Shown here piece by piece: positions 30,522-32,504 of a DNA stretch of 32,504 nucleotides (position 1 is its first letter; every line of letters begins with the position of its first letter). A program made the translations under genes and the position numbers. The stretch lies in NCBI GenBank assembly GCA_905235305.1, contig CAJOLC010000052.1:1-32504 (forward strand), written 5' to 3'. The stretch comes from an uncultured Bacteroidaceae bacterium (GTDB taxonomy: Bacteria; Bacteroidota; Bacteroidia; Bacteroidales; Bacteroidaceae). The notes beneath the pieces were generated by a model. That model did no database searches. It saw only the letters and a list, made by a program, of their open reading frames with translations, and was not told the origin of the DNA.

Positions 30522-32504
30522 ATGTACAAAATCGTAAAGAAGATTCAGTTCAGTGAGAAGGTTTTCAGACTTGATGTTGAGGCTCCACTTATTGCAAAGG
30601 CTCGCAAAGCAGGTCATTTTGTCATCGTTCGCGTTGACGAGAAGGGCGAACGTGTGCCTCTGACGATTGCCGGAAGCGATGTAGAGAAGGGAACCATCAC
30701 GTTGGTAATCCAGACGGTTGGTGCGAGCACGAGCAAGCTCTGTGCTCTCGGCGAGGGAGATTACGTGGCAGATGTGGTCGGACCTCTTGGCCGTGCCACT
30801 CACATCGAGAATTACGGCACAGTTCTTTGCGCCGGTGGTGGCGTTGGAACTGCTCCCATGCTGCCCATCATCCAAGCTCTGAAAGCTGCCGGCAACAAGG
30901 TAATCAGTGTGATTGCAGGTCGCAGCAAAGACCTCATCATACTTGAAGACGAGGTTCGTGCCGCGAGTGACGAGGTCATCATTATGACCGACGACGGTTC
31001 CTACGGCAAACAAGGCGTGGTGACTGTCGGCATGGAAGAGGTCATCCAGCGCGAGAAGGTCGACAAGTGCTTTGCCATCGGCCCTGCCATCATGATGAAG
31101 TTCTGCTGCTTGCTGACTAAGAAGTACGACATTCCGACTGACGTCAGCCTCAATACCATCATGGTGGACGGCACAGGCATGTGTGGTGCATGCCGTGTAA
31201 GCGTTGGTGGAAAGACCAAGTTTGTCTGCGTAGACGGACCGGAATTTGACGGTCATCAGGTCGACTTCAACGAGATGATGCAGCGAGGCGGCGCGTTCAA
31301 GGCCGAGGAAATTGAGGCCATGGCGGCTTATCAGGCTGCATTAGAGGGGCAAGGAGCAAGTGGCAAGGAGCAGGAGAGCCGTGCCAAGGCAACTGCCCAA
31401 GGCAGTCCCATCAGTGCCGACAACATGGATACGACCACGCCTCTTGCTGAGCTGACCGACAGAAGTGCTGCATGGCGCGACGAACTTCGCAAGTCGATGA
31501 AGGCGAAGGAACGTACGGCCATCGAGCGTTGCAAGATGCCGGAACTGGACCCGGTCTATAGGGCTACCACCCGAACGGAAGAGGTGAACCAGGGACTGAC
31601 CGTGGAGCAGGCAATGACAGAGGCAAAGCGTTGCCTCGATTGTGCCAACCCTTCCTGTATGCAGGGCTGTCCTGTTGGCATCAACATCCCATCGTTCATC
31701 AAGAATATTGAGCGCGGCGAGTTCCTCGACGCTGCTCGTGTGCTGAAGATGACCTCGGCTCTTCCTGCCGTATGTGGTCGCGTCTGCCCTCAGGAGAAAC
31801 AATGCGAGGCACAATGTATCCACTTGAAGATGAAGGAACCTGCTGTCGCAATTGGTAACCTGGAGCGTTTCGCTGCAGACTTCGAGCGCAATTCCGGCAA
31901 GATTGCACTGCCCGAGGTGGCCGAGAAGAACGGCAAGAAGATTGCCGTCATTGGGTCGGGTCCTTCGGGATTAAGTTTCGCCGGCGACATGGCGAAAGCA
32001 GGCTACGACGTGACTGTCTTTGAGGCTTTGCACGAAATCGGCGGCGTCTTGAAGTACGGCATACCCGAATTCCGTCTGCCCAACGCGATTGTCGATGTCG
32101 AGATACAGAACTTGGAGAAGACAGGCGTGAAATTCGTGAAGGATTGCGTCGTTGGAAAGACCATCACGGTGGCTGACCTGGAGGCTCAGGGCTTCAAGGG
32201 TATCTTCGTAGGTTCCGGCGCAGGTCTGCCCAACTTTATGAACATCCCGGGCGAGAACAGCAACGGCATCATGTCGAGCAACGAGTATCTGACACGCGTC
32301 AACCTCATGGATGCCAGCAATCCCGAGTTTGCCACGCCCATCAAGAGAGCAAAGAACGTGATGGTCGTCGGCGGTGGAAACACCGCCATGGACAGCTGCC
32401 GCACTGCCAAGCGACTGGGTGCCGAGCGCGTGTTTATCGCCTATCGTCGCAGCGAGGCAGAGATGCCGGCCCGACTGGAAGAGGTGAAGCACGCCAAGGA
32501 GGAG
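30522..32504 (+). CDS. Fused ferredoxin-NADP reductase / glutamate-synthase-type oxidoreductase (NfnSL-like), partial
   Basis: 661 residues are present and the frame runs off the window end. The N-terminal part (about 1-250) is PyrK/DHOD-B-like: FAD/NAD domain with CAGGGVGTAPMLPII and a 2Fe-2S site in GTGMCGACRVSVGG with FVCVDGPEFDG. The C-terminal part is GltD-like: 4Fe-4S motifs CLDCANPSCMQGCPVGI and CGRVCPQEKQCEAQC, FAD motif AVIGSGPSGLSFAGDMA (about 475-490) and NADP-site VVGGGNTAMD. Separate NfnS and NfnL subunits catalyse electron-bifurcating transfer between NADH, ferredoxin and NADP; the fused form is common in Bacteroidetes. The linker carries a GGGGCAAGGAGCAAG repeat insertion read as EGQGASGKEQES. 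Confidence 0.9.
   Translation, partial: MYKIVKKIQFSEKVFRLDVEAPLIAKARKAGHFVIVRVDEKGERVPLTIAGSDVEKGTITLVIQTVGASTSKLCALGEGDYVADVVGPLGRATHIENYGTVLCAGGGVGTAPMLPIIQALKAAGNKVISVIAGRSKDLIILEDEVRAASDEVIIMTDDGSYGKQGVVTVGMEEVIQREKVDKCFAIGPAIMMKFCCLLTKKYDIPTDVSLNTIMVDGTGMCGACRVSVGGKTKFVCVDGPEFDGHQVDFNEMMQRGGAFKAEEIEAMAAYQAALEGQGASGKEQESRAKATAQGSPISADNMDTTTPLAELTDRSAAWRDELRKSMKAKERTAIERCKMPELDPVYRATTRTEEVNQGLTVEQAMTEAKRCLDCANPSCMQGCPVGINIPSFIKNIERGEFLDAARVLKMTSALPAVCGRVCPQEKQCEAQCIHLKMKEPAVAIGNLERFAADFERNSGKIALPEVAEKNGKKIAVIGSGPSGLSFAGDMAKAGYDVTVFEALHEIGGVLKYGIPEFRLPNAIVDVEIQNLEKTGVKFVKDCVVGKTITVADLEAQGFKGIFVGSGAGLPNFMNIPGENSNGIMSSNEYLTRVNLMDASNPEFATPIKRAKNVMVVGGGNTAMDSCRTAKRLGAERVFIAYRRSEAEMPARLEEVKHAKEE
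31344..31378 (+). repeat. GGGGCAAGGAGCAAG repeat inserted in the NfnSL-type linker
   Basis: The core 15-mer occurs at 31346-31360, followed by TGGCAAGGAGCAGGAGAG. It lies in the linker between the two oxidoreductase domains and keeps the frame, but is read in a different frame from the copies in the COG2509 gene. Confidence 0.78.

Noticed and set aside
30405-31256. A 283-codon minus-strand frame opposite serS and the NfnSL-type gene
   Set aside because: The plus strand encodes clear FAD/NAD and iron-sulphur motifs here, and the antisense product has no recognisable features.

Overview
The window looks like a chromosomal piece of a Bacteroidales bacterium, most likely Prevotella or a close relative. 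Three things support this. Several genes are preceded by the Bacteroidota promoter form (TTTG, about 19-20 bases, TAnnTTTG). The gene sets are typical of the order: nusB-yajC-ybbR-coaE, a DUF3276 PUR-like protein, a DUF4923 lipoprotein, thrA-apgM-thrC, and a fused NfnSL-type oxidoreductase. Strong Shine-Dalgarno sequences are absent. The genus is an inference. No rRNA, tRNA, CRISPR array, transposase or integrase was found.

Layout. 1-3054 is a minus-strand housekeeping operon (nusB, yajC, ybbR-like, coaE). 3186-3521 is a small PUR-like nucleic-acid-binding protein facing away from it. 3745-11242 is a tightly packed minus-strand run reading lon, tgt, lptF/G-type permease, DEAD-box helicase, RluA-type pseudouridine synthase, DUF4923 lipoprotein. 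11442-13099 holds a tRNA methyltransferase and a nucleoside-recognition membrane protein. 13368-14982 is a frameshifted COG2509 flavoprotein. 15095-20079 is the threonine operon thrA-apgM-thrC, followed by an overlapping MFS transporter to 21316. 21918-22646 encodes a RecQ tail without a helicase motor, then manA. 24050-25516 is a secreted Ig-like plus FGE-sulfatase protein with a C-terminus resembling a diversity-generating retroelement target. 25784-26408 is a toxin-antitoxin pair with a frameshifted PIN toxin, bracketed by a 39-bp direct repeat. 26689-32504 carries rplU-rpmA, menA, a CPBP protease, serS and the start of the NfnSL-type fusion, which runs off the window.

The most unusual signal is a set of short tandem arrays. 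Four places (3562-3627, 13195-13260, 21519-21584, 28371-28436) each hold exactly three units of 22 bp. Each array has its own palindromic or inverted-repeat core (CCCTATAGGG, TTCATGAA, TACATGTA, TTACT-AACG-AGTAA). A fifth place (21853-21917) has 23-bp units with a CGTACG core that end directly at a start codon. The arrays at 13195 and 21519 are clearly homologous, yet both arms of the palindrome have changed together. I do not recognise this as a named element.

A second dispersed element has the core GGGGCAAGGAGCAAG, which contains no T and so cannot create a stop codon in any of six frames. It is inserted in-frame in two unrelated proteins, once as an inverted pair, and also lies between genes.

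Several genes look damaged: lon (about 8 bases missing at the proteolytic site), the COG2509 flavoprotein (2 bases missing), the PIN toxin (1 base missing) and manA (about 19 residues missing in-frame). Either the strain carries many lesions or the assembly has errors; raw reads would separate the two.
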